From Gammaproteobacteria bacterium HGW-Gammaproteobacteria-13 (GTDB lineage Bacteria > Pseudomonadota > Gammaproteobacteria > Pseudomonadales > Pseudomonadaceae), in NCBI GenBank assembly GCA_002840155.1, contig PGZH01000014.1, forward strand, positions 1 to 64,000: a DNA stretch of 64,000 bases, written 5' to 3'. The position numbers were made by a program, and so were the translations under genes. Of this stretch, positions 9,826 to 18,549 are shown one piece after another. The notes below the pieces were generated by a model. It was not told where the DNA came from. It did no database searches and saw only the letters and a program-made list of their open reading frames with translations. How positions within the stretch are numbered: the stretch's first letter is position 1; every line of letters starts with the position of its first letter.

Positions 9826-11388
9826 GTGAGCCAAGCTCTGATCGCCGCACTGCAGAACCCGGCCCTCTACCCTCATCCTGTGGAGCAGTTCCAGGTTATC
9901 GAAACCCATATTTCCTGGGTGGTGCTCACCGGCCCCTTCGCCTACAAGCTCAAGAAACCGGTGAACTTCGGCTTTCTTGATTTCACCGAGCTGAGCGCAC
10001 GTGAACACTTCTGCAAAGAAGAACTGCGCCTCAACCAGCGCCTGACCCAGGGCCTTTATCTGGAAGTGCTGCCAATCACTGGCAGCGTCGATGCCCCGCA
10101 ACTGGGCGGTACTGGTCCAGCCATCGAATACGCGCTGAAAATGCGCCAATTCCCGCAAAGCCAGCTGCTCAGTGACGTGCAGGCACGCGGCGAACTGAGC
10201 GAGGCGCATATCGACGCCCTGGCCAAACAGATTGCCGACTTCCACGGCTCGACCCCAGCGGTCGCGGCCAGCCATGAATTGTGCACACCCGAGGCAATTG
10301 TCGCGCCGATGCGGCAGAACTTCGAACAGATCCGCCCGATGCTCAGTGACGCGGCCGACCTGCAGCAGCTGGAAGCCCTGGAGGCTTGGACCGAAGCCAA
10401 CTGCACGCGACTTGAACCGCTGCTGGCCGCACGCGCGGCCAATGGCTCGATTCGCGAATGCCACGGCGACATCCACCTGGGCAACGCCACCCTGCTGGAC
10501 GATCAGGTGGTGCTGTTCGACTGTATCGAGTTCAACGAGCCGTTCCGTCTGATCGATATCGCCTCGGACGCCGCCTTCCTCGCCATGGACTTGGAAGACC
10601 GCGGCCTCAAGGCCCATGCCTGGCGCTTCGTCAATGGCTGGCTGGAGCACACCGGTGATTACGCCGCTCTGGAACTGCTGAATTTCTACAAGGCCTACCG
10701 CGCCCTGGTACGCGCCAAGGTCGCGCTGTTCAGCCTGGCGCATCAGACCGATGCCGTGCAAAAAGCCGTGACCCTGCGCCAATACCGCAACTACGCCAAC
10801 CTGGCGGAAAGCTACAGCGCCATCCCCTCCAATTTCCTGGCCATTACCCACGGTGTTTCTGCTGTAGGCAAAAGCCATGTGGCCATGCGCCTGGTCGAGG
10901 CACTGGGCGCTATTCGTCTGCGTTCGGATGTAGAGCGCAAACGCCTGTTCGGCGAGCAGAAGGATGCTGACCTCGGCAAGCTCAGCGCCGGTATCTACAC
11001 CCAGGACGCCAGCGACGCCACATACCAGCGCCTGCACCAGCTCGCCGAAGCGGCCCTGCATGCCGGCTTCCCGGTAGTCATCGACGCCACCTACCTCAAG
11101 CAGGCGCAGCGCGAAGCGGCCAGCCAGGTTGCCGAAGCCTGCGGCGCGCCCTTCCTGATTCTGGAATGCAGCGCCCCGGACGAAGTGATCGCCAGCTGGC
11201 TGGAGCAACGCAAAGTCGCCGGCAGCGACCCGTCTGACGCCACCATGGACGTCGTACGTGCCCAACAAGCCAGCCGCGAAGCTTTGAGTGACGATGAACT
11301 GCTGCACAGCAAACGCGTCGACACCCACGAAAGCGCCAGCCTGGATACCTTGATCGCACGCATTCGCCAGCGCCTGACAGGTCTGTAA
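9826..11388 (+). CDS. Aminoglycoside-phosphotransferase-like / P-loop ATPase fusion
   Basis: About 520 residues with two parts. The N-terminal half resembles an APH-type kinase fold: CHGDIHLGNATLL is the catalytic loop and FDCIEFNEPFRLIDIASD the metal-binding segment. The C-terminal half is a P-loop kinase-like domain with Walker A GVSAVGKSH near residue 350 and FPVVIDATYLK. The frame opens upstream at 9787, but GTG 9826 has AAGGAT at good spacing and begins SQALIAAL. Such fusions are widespread in Pseudomonas next to mrcB; the substrate is unknown and no link to antibiotic resistance is implied. Confidence 0.8.
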   Translation: MSQALIAALQNPALYPHPVEQFQVIETHISWVVLTGPFAYKLKKPVNFGFLDFTELSAREHFCKEELRLNQRLTQGLYLEVLPITGSVDAPQLGGTGPAIEYALKMRQFPQSQLLSDVQARGELSEAHIDALAKQIADFHGSTPAVAASHELCTPEAIVAPMRQNFEQIRPMLSDAADLQQLEALEAWTEANCTRLEPLLAARAANGSIRECHGDIHLGNATLLDDQVVLFDCIEFNEPFRLIDIASDAAFLAMDLEDRGLKAHAWRFVNGWLEHTGDYAALELLNFYKAYRALVRAKVALFSLAHQTDAVQKAVTLRQYRNYANLAESYSAIPSNFLAITHGVSAVGKSHVAMRLVEALGAIRLRSDVERKRLFGEQKDADLGKLSAGIYTQDASDATYQRLHQLAEAALHAGFPVVIDATYLKQAQREAASQVAEACGAPFLILECSAPDEVIASWLEQRKVAGSDPSDATMDVVRAQQASREALSDDELLHSKRVDTHESASLDTLIARIRQRLTGL

Positions 11389-11472
11389 TACGTAAACGGG
11401 CAACAGAGTTGCGGCGCGAGCAGAGCGCGCCGCGGCTTCTATACTGGCGGTGAGTCCATAAGGAGATGCACC

Positions 11473-11817
11473 ATGAGCCAGCCCCGACAACTGGATAGCC
11501 CGCTGTATAGCCTGATCCATAACGAACAAATTTCTGCCTTCAATGCGCAAAAGCCCAAAGACACGGTCGTTGACCTAAGCGGCGGCGACTTTCGCGGCAT
11601 TGACCTGCGCGCCCTGAATGCCGAGGGCATCAACTTCACCAACGCCTACTTTCGCGGCACCGACCTGCGCGGTCTTGACCTGCGCAATGCCCAGCTCGAA
11701 GGGGCCAGCCTGGCCCACGCGCAGATTTCCGGGGCCTACTTCCCGGTCGAGCTGACGGCTGACGAGATTCTGATGTCGGTGAATTTCGGCACCCGCCTGC
11801 GCTACAACACCCGTTGA
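11473..11817 (+). CDS. Pentapeptide-repeat protein
   Basis: 114 residues. The middle contains A(D/N)LxG-type pentapeptides (GGDFRGIDLRALNAEGINFT, then FRGTDLRGLDLRNAQLEGASL), which form a right-handed beta-helix coil. There is no signal peptide. AAGGAG stands seven bases before the ATG. Its stop overlaps the TTG start of the next methyltransferase gene, so the two are probably co-translated. The molecular role is unknown. Confidence 0.85.
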   Translation: MSQPRQLDSPLYSLIHNEQISAFNAQKPKDTVVDLSGGDFRGIDLRALNAEGINFTNAYFRGTDLRGLDLRNAQLEGASLAHAQISGAYFPVELTADEILMSVNFGTRLRYNTR

Positions 11818-12569
11818 GCGGTAACCACGTCAGCCAACTGTTCGGCGCCCGAGCAGATGCCTACGCCAGCTTCCGCCCGCATTACCCAGAGAGCCTGTTT
11901 GCCTGGCTGGCCGCGCAATGCGCGGAACGCCAGCGGGCGCTGGATATTGCCTGCGGCAATGGCCAGGCCAGCCATCCGCTGCGCGCGCACTTCAAACAGG
12001 TGCTGGCCTGCGATGCCAGCCTGGAACAATTGCAGGCCGGCGTGGATCAACCTGGCCTGCAGTTGTTCGTCGCCGAGGCGCAGACGCAGCCCCTGTCCAG
12101 CCAGAGCCTGGACCTGATCGTGGTGGCGCAGGCCCTGCACTGGTTTGCCACACCGGCGTTCTTTGCCGAAGTACGCCGCCTGCTAAAGCCTGGCGGCGTG
12201 TTCTGTGCCTGGTGTTACAGCTTGATGCGCATCGACGATGAGCTGGACGCGCTGATCGACGAGTTTTACTGGAATACCCTCGGCGGTTACTGGCCGCTGG
12301 GCCGCGCCAGTGTCGATGCCGGCTACCGTGATATCGACAATCCCTTTACCCCACTTGCCCCGCCCGCCTCGGCTATGGAAATCAGCTGGTCGCTGGAACA
12401 GCTGCTGGGCTACCTGCGCACCTGGTCAGCGGTGCAGCGTTACGAGCAGCAAAACGGCGTCGATCCACTGCGGCAACTGCAGCCAAAACTGCGCCAGGCC
12501 TGGGGTGATGCCAAACAGCCACGCTTTGTTCGCTGGCCGCTACACTTTCTGGCAGGCACGCCAAACTGA
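11814..12569 (+). CDS. Class I SAM-dependent methyltransferase
   Basis: 251 residues. Motif I is ALDIACGNGQAS near residue 42, followed by ACDASLEQL, then LDLIVVAQALHWF and a post-motif segment LLKPGGVFCAW, a Methyltransf_11/UbiE-like arrangement. No start other than TTG at 11814 fits well, and it overlaps the upstream stop (TTGA), so translation is probably coupled. The substrate cannot be told from sequence. Confidence 0.82.
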   Translation: MSGNHVSQLFGARADAYASFRPHYPESLFAWLAAQCAERQRALDIACGNGQASHPLRAHFKQVLACDASLEQLQAGVDQPGLQLFVAEAQTQPLSSQSLDLIVVAQALHWFATPAFFAEVRRLLKPGGVFCAWCYSLMRIDDELDALIDEFYWNTLGGYWPLGRASVDAGYRDIDNPFTPLAPPASAMEISWSLEQLLGYLRTWSAVQRYEQQNGVDPLRQLQPKLRQAWGDAKQPRFVRWPLHFLAGTPN

Positions 12570-12608
12570 CTCCATCCGCACGACTGCCCAGCAGCGCAAG
12601 GAGGCTTG

Positions 12609-12881
12609 ATGAACGATGAACTGCAACACCTGAAGAACCTCGGCAAAACCTCGGCCCAGTGGTTACACGCAGTCGGTATCCACAGCGCCAATGACCTGCG
12701 CCGACTGGGCGCGGTCAGTGCTTATCGCGCGGTACGCGCACGGGGCTTCAGGGCATCCAAGGTGCTGCTGTATGCAATTGAAGGCGCACTGCTGGACGTG
12801 CATTGGAACGAGCTGCCACCCGGGCATAAAGCCGAACTGAACGGCCAGCTCGATGAAAGTTCACCCCACAACAAGAGCTAG
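12609..12881 (+). CDS. TfoX C-terminal-domain protein
   Basis: 90 residues consisting only of the helix-hairpin-helix-like TfoX C-terminal domain (LKNLGKTSAQWLHAVGIHSANDLRRLGAVSAY, then LLYAIEGALLDVHW). The N-terminal domain of the competence regulator TfoX/Sxy is missing, as in many Pseudomonas proteins of this family. The ATG at 12609 has AAGGAGG just upstream; a TTG directly before it opens the frame. Function is unknown. Confidence 0.82.
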   Translation: MNDELQHLKNLGKTSAQWLHAVGIHSANDLRRLGAVSAYRAVRARGFRASKVLLYAIEGALLDVHWNELPPGHKAELNGQLDESSPHNKS

Positions 12882-12987
12882 CTCACAACCTCTCAGGCTT
12901 TTGATTTACCTGAAGCGCGCTGGCAACTATTGTTTTAGGGACGTTCGTGCGGTTTAGTATGCCCAGCCAGTTCAAGGAAATTCGCTC

Positions 12988-13788
12988 ATGTATTTACTCG
13001 GGGAGCAACCGGCTTACGCCGATCAGCTGATCAACCGACTACAAAGCATCCCCACTCAATTGCTCGATGGGCTTGCACCTGCTGGATCGCCACTACAGCT
13101 TGAACGTGCAGAAGACCTGGCCAAGGTGCTGCCGGGCAATCAGCTATTCATCATTGAAAATGGCCTGCTGCATGCCGTGGTCGATGAACGTCCGCTGTTT
13201 TATCTACAGGAAGGCGACCTGGTTGGCCTGCGCCAGGGCCTGGACATGCCCAGCTGCCGTTACAGCAGCGAAGAACAGCTGAGCCTGATCCCCTATTCGC
13301 GCAGTGATGTGTTCAAGCACATCTATGCCAGCGAACAGCGCCAGGAACTGTTTATCCAGTACCTGATCGGTCATACCGCCCTGCTGTCCGACGCTCTGGC
13401 GCGCTTGAAACAGCCAGAAATTCGCCCCTCCACCGGCTTCCAGCACTTTGCTGCGGGTGAAGAGCTGATCCATCAGGGTGATGTCGCCGACAACGTCTTT
13501 ATCATTATCGAAGGCCATGCCGAGGCCTATGTCGATGGGCACAAGGTCGGCGATGTGCAGAAGGATGAAATCTTCGGCGCCATGGCCGTGTTCACTCGCG
13601 AGAAGCGCAGCGCCACCGTGCTGGCGAGCGAGCCGTGCACCGTAATGGTCATCCCCAAGGAGCAATTCCTCAGTCTGATGCAGAGCAACCCGCGGATTGC
13701 CCACAGCCTGATCGAGAGCATGGCCAAGCGCATCGACCTGCTGAACAAGGAAGTCACCCAACTGCGCCTGCCGACCGAAGCGTCCTGA
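12988..13788 (+). CDS. cbpA: Cyclic-nucleotide-binding protein CbpA
   Basis: 266 residues with two regions. A degenerate N-terminal cNMP-like fold is followed by a clear C-terminal cyclic-nucleotide-binding domain (FQHFAAGEELIHQGDVADNV to SATVLASEPCTVMVIP). There is no DNA-binding helix-turn-helix, unlike Crp. Family position and placement next to prrF match CbpA of P. aeruginosa, a cAMP-binding protein controlled by Vfr. In the phosphate-binding cassette the usual FGE reads FGA (IFGAMAVF), while the R-S-A part is kept. Confidence 0.83.
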   Translation: MYLLGEQPAYADQLINRLQSIPTQLLDGLAPAGSPLQLERAEDLAKVLPGNQLFIIENGLLHAVVDERPLFYLQEGDLVGLRQGLDMPSCRYSSEEQLSLIPYSRSDVFKHIYASEQRQELFIQYLIGHTALLSDALARLKQPEIRPSTGFQHFAAGEELIHQGDVADNVFIIIEGHAEAYVDGHKVGDVQKDEIFGAMAVFTREKRSATVLASEPCTVMVIPKEQFLSLMQSNPRIAHSLIESMAKRIDLLNKEVTQLRLPTEAS

Positions 13789-13805
13789 AACCGGCTTGCG
13801 GCCTC

Positions 13806-13838
13806 AACAACCCGACCTTGTGTCGGGTTGTTTGTTTA
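13806..13838 (+). terminator. cbpA terminator
   Basis: 11-bp perfect stem (13806-13816 with 13822-13832) followed by a T-rich tail, starting 17 bp after the cbpA stop. Confidence 0.8.
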
Positions 13839-13888
13839 TCGGCCGAACAGGTCGCCGGCAGATCGATAAAAAAGTTTGCTTGGAGGTG

Positions 13889-13916
13889 TTGACTTGAAAA
13901 TGAGAATTGTTATTAT
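13889..13916 (+). promoter_or_regulatory. prrF promoter with Fur box
   Basis: TTGACT (13889-13894), a 16-nt spacer and TATTAT (13911-13916) form a good sigma70 promoter. The 19-mer GAAAATGAGAATTGTTATT at 13896-13914 matches 14 of 19 positions of the Fur consensus and covers the spacer and -10, so Fur-Fe would block transcription. Confidence 0.85.
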
Positions 13917-13922
13917 TACCGC

Positions 13923-14036
13923 AACTGGTCGCGAGATCAGCCGATAAGCTTAAGAGACCTTCAGTCGGCCTCTTCAGATTATCTCCTCATCAGGCTAATC
14001 ACGGTTATTGACCCGGCTCTTGCCGGGTCTTTTTTT
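13923..14036 (+). ncRNA. prrF: PrrF iron-responsive small RNA
   Basis: The sequence beginning CAACTGGTCGCGAGATCAGC, with the internal core AGATTATCTCCTCATCAGGC, is the conserved PrrF core that pairs with mRNAs of iron-using proteins when iron is scarce. It ends in an intrinsic terminator (GACCCGGC / GCCGGGTC stem and seven Ts). Start and end are inferred from the promoter and terminator. P. aeruginosa has two tandem copies at this place next to its haem genes; here I find only one. Confidence 0.92.
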
Positions 14037-14064
14037 GCCTGTCAAAAAGTACGCTCAGCAGCCT

Positions 14065-14472
14065 TTAGAAATCGACCTGCGCCAACCACTCCGGCAGATT
14101 GAAGTGTTGGCTGACCCGGCAGATCTTGCCGTCACGAATCTCGAAGAAGCTCGCCGCCGTCAGTTGATAGCTCTGGCCACAGGCATCTGGCAGACCATCA
14201 TCGGTGCTCAGGTATTCGCCACTCAGGGTGAATTCGCAGGCGGCGCGCTGCCCGCTTGGCTCGGTGAGGATCTGCAGGTTATCGATGCTTTCGCGGTAGC
14301 AGCGCTGGGTGCGTTCCAGGTAGTCGGCAAAAGCTTGTACACCCTGCTCGCGCGGGCCCTGGTTGATATCCAGCAGCACATCGTCACTGAGCAGGGCCAG
14401 GCAGGCGCGGCTGTCGCGTTCGTTGAGGGAGTTGAAGTAGCGGGTAAGCAGGGCGTGGGCAGCGGCTGGCAT
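14065..14472 (-). CDS. NTF2/SnoaL-like protein
   Basis: 135 residues with an NTF2-like fold signature: LLTRYFNSLNERDSRACLALLSDDVLLDINQGPREQG at the start and FFEIRDGKICRVSQHFNL at the end, as in ketosteroid-isomerase-like proteins. The frame opens at 14520, but ATG 14472 has GGAGA upstream and a normal family start. It is the last gene of the haem operon, 54 bp after the ChaN-like gene. No catalytic role can be assigned; a haem- or iron-related accessory role is inferred only from position. Confidence 0.75.
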   Translation of the reverse strand: MPAAAHALLTRYFNSLNERDSRACLALLSDDVLLDINQGPREQGVQAFADYLERTQRCYRESIDNLQILTEPSGQRAACEFTLSGEYLSTDDGLPDACGQSYQLTAASFFEIRDGKICRVSQHFNLPEWLAQVDF

Positions 14473-14526
14473 CGGCAGTCTCCGGTGAAAACCGCAGACT
14501 ACCTGCTCAGCCGCAGGCAAGTCGGG

Positions 14527-15408
14527 CTAGGGTCGCAGTTTTGCGCAGTGGTCCTGCTCAGGTTGCGCCGGGGTGTACCAGACGTAATCGGCCGACTCGG
14601 CAGCAACCTGGCTGCCAACCTCCGCCAGAATTAACACCTGCACGCCTTCAGCAGTGCCTAAATCCTGCAGATGCAACGGCACACCCAGCTCACGGCGCAC
14701 ATGGAAGGCGCCAGCAAACAGCAGACTTGGCGTCGGCGCAGCCAGCAAGGCTTCGGCCATGCGCCGATCCCGCTGTTGCTGCACGGCGAGCATCGCGGGC
14801 AACTGACTGTCCGGCAGTAGGTTGCAATGCGACTGGCGAATCTGCTGGAACAACGCCTCACGCACCGGCTGCGCCGTTGAGGCCTGGCCTTGTAGCAGCG
14901 GCACTTCGGCGTATATCTGCATGATCTCGCGGCGCTCAAGGTTGGCCGCCAGTAACGGATAAGGCTGACGCAGCGCATGCTGCACCAGCGGCCCGTAGAG
15001 CGACCAGGCCCAGCCCGGCTGCCAGGCCAGGGCGCTGAGCATGTCCTGCGGCGCCTGCCCGGCCGCGATAGCAGCACGCACCTGATCGACCTTGGCCTGC
15101 TGATCCGGCGTCAGCATTTCCAGCAGCAGGCTACCTTGCGGCCGCTGCGCTGCCAGCGCGCGCAACAGCCAGAGCTGCAGCGCATGGTGATCGGGATTGT
15201 CATGCCGCTCGCCGACCAGCACCTTGGGCGCAGCAGTCAGACGTTCCAGCAGCTGCGCCGGGGTAAGCCGCGCACCGGTGCGCAACTCGACAATCTGCCC
15301 CAGCTCAGGATGCTGCAAACCTTGCGGGCTTTGCCAAGCAGGTAAAGCCGGTAGCGAGGCCTGACAGGCGCTCAACAGCGCCAACACCAGCAGTAATGCA
15401 ATACGCAT
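14527..15408 (-). CDS. ChaN-family haem-associated lipoprotein
   Basis: 293 residues with a lipoprotein signal (MRIALLLVLALLSAC). The ChaN/DUF399 domain is seen as VLVGERHDNPDHHALQLWLL and LEMLTPDQQAKVD, then LLFAGAFHVRRELGVPLHL near the C-terminus. Campylobacter ChaN is an iron-regulated lipoprotein that binds two cofacial haems. The frame opens at 15429, but ATG 15408 starts the signal peptide. It begins 10 bp after phuV in the same operon; it may correspond to PhuW of P. aeruginosa, which I cannot confirm here. Confidence 0.83.
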   Translation of the reverse strand: MRIALLLVLALLSACQASLPALPAWQSPQGLQHPELGQIVELRTGARLTPAQLLERLTAAPKVLVGERHDNPDHHALQLWLLRALAAQRPQGSLLLEMLTPDQQAKVDQVRAAIAAGQAPQDMLSALAWQPGWAWSLYGPLVQHALRQPYPLLAANLERREIMQIYAEVPLLQGQASTAQPVREALFQQIRQSHCNLLPDSQLPAMLAVQQQRDRRMAEALLAAPTPSLLFAGAFHVRRELGVPLHLQDLGTAEGVQVLILAEVGSQVAAESADYVWYTPAQPEQDHCAKLRP

Positions 15409-15418
15409 AAACACAACC

Positions 15419-16186
15419 TTAGCGAGCAACGATTAAAGGATGACCCCGTTCCGGATGCCGCTGCACCAGCACTTCGAGACCGAACACGGCTTGCAGAGGC
15501 TCAGCACGCAAGACTTCCTCAGGGCTACCGAGCGCATGGGGGCGGCCGCGTTCCAGCAGCAACAAGCGGTCGCAGTAACGCGCGGCCAGATTAAGATCGT
15601 GGAGGATCACCAGCACAGCGGCACCCTGATCGACAAAGGCGCGGGTGGCCTGCAGCGTGGTGTGCTGATGCAGTGGATCGAGCATCGAGGTGGGCTCATC
15701 GAGCAACAGCATTTGCCCTTCCCCACCTGGCCAGAGCTGCGCCAGCACCCGCGCCAAATGCACGCGCTGACGCTCGCCGCCGGATAACGCCAGGTAACTG
15801 CGCCCGGCCAGGTGCAAGGCATCGGCTGCCTCCAGCGCCTGCTTGATGATCTGCGCATCACGCACACGCCCGCTGGCGTGGGGCAAACGGCCCATACCGA
15901 CCACTTCTTCCACGCGAAAGGCGAAGTTCAGCGTCGAAGTCTGCGGCAATACCGCCAGGCGTTGCGCGCGCTCGCTGCCGGGCCAGTCCTGCAGCCGCCG
16001 CTGATCCAGCCACACGTCGCCGTGGCTCGGCTGCAACTCGCCACACAAGGCACCGAGCAAGGTGCTCTTGCCTGCACCATTGGGGCCCAGCACGCCGAGC
16101 ACTTCGCCGGGCCGCAGCTCCAGGTTGATATCCGCCAACACCGTGCACGGGCCGCGCTGTACCGCCAGATTTTCCGCGCGCAGCAT
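15419..16186 (-). CDS. phuV: Haem ABC transporter ATP-binding protein
   Basis: 255 residues. It has Walker [10 protein letters not shown], signature LSGGERQR, Walker [10 protein letters not shown], and switch His in [10 protein letters not shown], the HmuV/BtuD-like order. It powers haem import through PhuU. The frame is open far upstream (to 16597), but the ATG at 16186 ([12 protein letters not shown]) overlaps the phuU stop by one base and fits the family length. Confidence 0.92.
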   Translation of the reverse strand: MLRAENLAVQRGPCTVLADINLELRPGEVLGVLGPNGAGKSTLLGALCGELQPSHGDVWLDQRRLQDWPGSERAQRLAVLPQTSTLNFAFRVEEVVGMGRLPHASGRVRDAQIIKQALEAADALHLAGRSYLALSGGERQRVHLARVLAQLWPGGEGQMLLLDEPTSMLDPLHQHTTLQATRAFVDQGAAVLVILHDLNLAARYCDRLLLLERGRPHALGSPEEVLRAEPLQAVFGLEVLVQRHPERGHPLIVAR

Positions 16187-17223
16187 CAGGTACGCCCCCG
16201 CAGCAACAGATAAAGGAAGAACGGCGCGCCAATCAGCGCCGTGACGATACCGATCGGCAGTTCCGCTGGCGCCAGCACCAGCCGCGCCGCCAGATCCGCC
16301 AGCAGCAGCAGACTGGCACCCGCCAAGGCTGAGGCTGGCAACAGCACGCGATGATCCGGCCCCACCAGCAGACGCACCAGATGCGGCACCACCAGGCCGA
16401 TAAAGCCGATCATCCCTGCCGCAGCCACAGCCGCGCCGACACCGAGGGCGGTGCAGAACACCAGCTCGGCCTTGACCCGTTCCACGGCAAAACCCAGGTG
16501 ACGCGCCTCGGACTCGCCCAGCAGCATGGCATTCAGCGCCTTGGCCCGCCTTGGCAACCACAGCGCCACTGCCGCCGTCACCAGCAGCAGCGGCCACAGG
16601 CGCGCGTAACTGGCGCCATTGAGGCTGCCCAGGTTCCAGAACGTCAGGGTACGCAAGGTGGCGTCGTCGGCCAGGTAGGTAAACAGGCCGATGGCCGCAC
16701 CGGCCAATGCCGTCAGCGCGATACCGGCCAGGAGCATGGTCGCCACATTGGTTTCACCATCACGCCGGCCTAGGCGATAGACCAGCGCCGTCACCCCAAG
16801 GCCGCCGATAAAGGCAAACAACGACAATAGATAAGGTGCAAAGGCTTCCGGCAAACCACCCAGTGCCGCGCCACCGACAATTGCAATCGACGCGCCGAGC
16901 GCCGCGCCGCTGGATACGCCGATCAACCCAGGATCGGCCAGCGGGTTGCGAAACAGCCCCTGCATCGCCACCCCGCACAGCGCCAGCACCGCGCCGACCA
17001 GCAGACCGAGTAAGGTGCGCGGCAGGCGGATCTGCCCGAGGATCAGTTCGGCCTGGGCCAGATCATCTCCCGCTTGCGCCAGGCCCAGCAGGCGCAGCGC
17101 CGCCTTGAGGGTGTCGAGCAGCGGCAGGCTGACCGGCCCCAGCGCCAGGGATAACCAGAGCGCGAGCGCCAGCAACAGGCCCAGTGCGATAAACAGTGAG
17201 CGCGGTCGAATAACAGGATTCAT
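16186..17223 (-). CDS. phuU: Haem ABC transporter permease
   Basis: 345 residues of the FecCD/BtuC permease family, very hydrophobic with about ten membrane helices. Typical motifs are [20 protein letters not shown] and [20 protein letters not shown] near the start, and [19 protein letters not shown] in the second half. As a dimer it forms the inner-membrane haem channel. Its start overlaps the phuT stop by four bases, and its stop overlaps the phuV start. Confidence 0.92.
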   Translation of the reverse strand: MNPVIRPRSLFIALGLLLALALWLSLALGPVSLPLLDTLKAALRLLGLAQAGDDLAQAELILGQIRLPRTLLGLLVGAVLALCGVAMQGLFRNPLADPGLIGVSSGAALGASIAIVGGAALGGLPEAFAPYLLSLFAFIGGLGVTALVYRLGRRDGETNVATMLLAGIALTALAGAAIGLFTYLADDATLRTLTFWNLGSLNGASYARLWPLLLVTAAVALWLPRRAKALNAMLLGESEARHLGFAVERVKAELVFCTALGVGAAVAAAGMIGFIGLVVPHLVRLLVGPDHRVLLPASALAGASLLLLADLAARLVLAPAELPIGIVTALIGAPFFLYLLLRGRT

Positions 17224-18119
17224 GGCGTGGGCTTAGCTTCGGCGACCAGAGGTTGGCTGGCAGGATAAAAGGCTGCGGACAAGGCCGCCAGCCCATCCGG
17301 CAAACGCGGGCCGAGACCACCGACCAGCAGTGTCGGGTCGAGCATCAGCAAACGCTGGTTACGCGCCGCCCGGGTCGCCGCCAGCGCTGGGTTTTGCTGC
17401 AGCAGCGCCTCACGCGCGGCGTCACCGGACAGGCTGCGATCAGCAATGATCACCACCTCGGGATCAAGCGCCAGTAGGGCTTCGGTGGACAATGCCTTGA
17501 AACCGCTGTGACTGGCCAGATTGCGCCCGCCGGCGCGCTCGATCAGCCAGTCCGCCGAGGTGTCCTTACCACCCGCCATAGGGCTACCACCGGCATGCCC
17601 GAGTAACAGCAACACACCCGGCGCCGCCTGTTGACGCTGCGCAATCACCAGCCAGTCGGCCTGCTGCTGCAAGCGCTGTTGATAGGCCGCGAAGGCCTGA
17701 TCGCCGCGTTGTGGCTCGCCCAGCAGGGTGCCGATGCGTTGCAGGCTGGCCTGCAAACTGCTCAGATCCGCCTTGGCCGAGAGCATTTCCACCCGTACAC
17801 CGGCGCCACGCAACTGCGCCAGCACCGGCGGCGGGCCCATCTCCTCACTGCCGATCAGCATATCCGGGCGCAGCGTCAGCATGCCCTCAGCCGCCAGCTG
17901 CCGCTGATAACCAATGCTCGGCAACGCGCGCAGCGACTCTGGATGCTGGCTGGTGCTGTCCACTCCCACCAGGCGGCTTTCACCACCCAGCGCCACCACC
18001 CATTCACTGAGCGAGCCGCCGGAACTGATCCAGCGTTGCGGCAAGGGTTCGGCGGCCATCACTGAGGCACAAGACAACAGGCTCGCGCCCAGGGCGAGCA
18101 GAGTATTAAGGCGTTTCAT
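17220..18119 (-). CDS. phuT: Periplasmic haem-binding protein
   Basis: 299 residues with a signal peptide (MKRLNTLLALGASLLSCASVMA) and a type III periplasmic binding fold: RWISSGGSLSEWVVALGGESRLVGVDSTSQ at the start and LALDPEVVIIADRS in the C-terminal lobe. It passes haem from the outer-membrane receptor to PhuUV. The gene overlaps exbD by 14 bases and phuU by 4, so the operon is tightly packed. Confidence 0.9.
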   Translation of the reverse strand: MKRLNTLLALGASLLSCASVMAAEPLPQRWISSGGSLSEWVVALGGESRLVGVDSTSQHPESLRALPSIGYQRQLAAEGMLTLRPDMLIGSEEMGPPPVLAQLRGAGVRVEMLSAKADLSSLQASLQRIGTLLGEPQRGDQAFAAYQQRLQQQADWLVIAQRQQAAPGVLLLLGHAGGSPMAGGKDTSADWLIERAGGRNLASHSGFKALSTEALLALDPEVVIIADRSLSGDAAREALLQQNPALAATRAARNQRLLMLDPTLLVGGLGPRLPDGLAALSAAFYPASQPLVAEAKPTP

Positions 18120-18549
18120 GATTGGCCTCTAGAAGAATGCGACTGTCCTGAATGCCCTGCTGCTGCAGCAAGGCCATCAGATCGAGAAATGCCGACAGCG
18201 GTGCCTGACGATCCAGCGCCAGGTCCAGGCCCGCTGCGTTATCGGCGGCAAAGGCCGCTCTTAGCTCAGTGCGTAACGCGCTGAAATCCGTCTGCGGGGT
18301 GCCGTTAAAGCGCCAATTCCCTTCGGCGGACAGCTGTATTTGCAGGCGCTCGCCGCTGCCGGCACTCGCTGTAGGCAGCGCTTCACGGCTCTGCGGCAAC
18401 TGCAGGGGCAGCTCCAGCAACGGCGTTTGCGCGGTCAGCAGAAAGAACACCAGCACGATAAAAATCACGTCGAGCAGCGGCGTCAGATCGGGCAACAGAT
18501 TGCCCTGGGAGCTACTGGCAGCCGGCAGACGAATCACGACAACACCCAC
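18106..18549 (-). CDS. exbD: ExbD-type energy-transduction protein
   Basis: 147 residues with a single membrane helix preceded by the conserved DLTPLLDVIFIVLVFFLL segment, whose Asp is needed for proton use, and a periplasmic domain ending SRILLEANHE. It works with ExbB and TonB to energise outer-membrane receptors. The GTG start at 18549 overlaps the exbB end by 16 bases; a second GTG at 18537 is an alternative. It is dedicated to the haem locus by position. Confidence 0.88.
   Translation of the reverse strand: MGVVVIRLPAASSSQGNLLPDLTPLLDVIFIVLVFFLLTAQTPLLELPLQLPQSREALPTASAGSGERLQIQLSAEGNWRFNGTPQTDFSALRTELRAAFAADNAAGLDLALDRQAPLSAFLDLMALLQQQGIQDSRILLEANHETP

Noticed and set aside
9826-11388. 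Aminoglycoside resistance gene
   Set aside because: The kinase-like domain is only distantly APH-like and fused to a P-loop domain in a conserved core location.
9802-11550. 582-codon frame opposite the kinase/ATPase gene
   Set aside because: It lies antisense to a gene with clear Walker and APH motifs and has no motifs of its own.
15419-16597. 392-residue version of PhuV
   Set aside because: The extra N-terminus overlaps phuU antiphase and is low-complexity Gly/Ala; the family start is ATG 16186.
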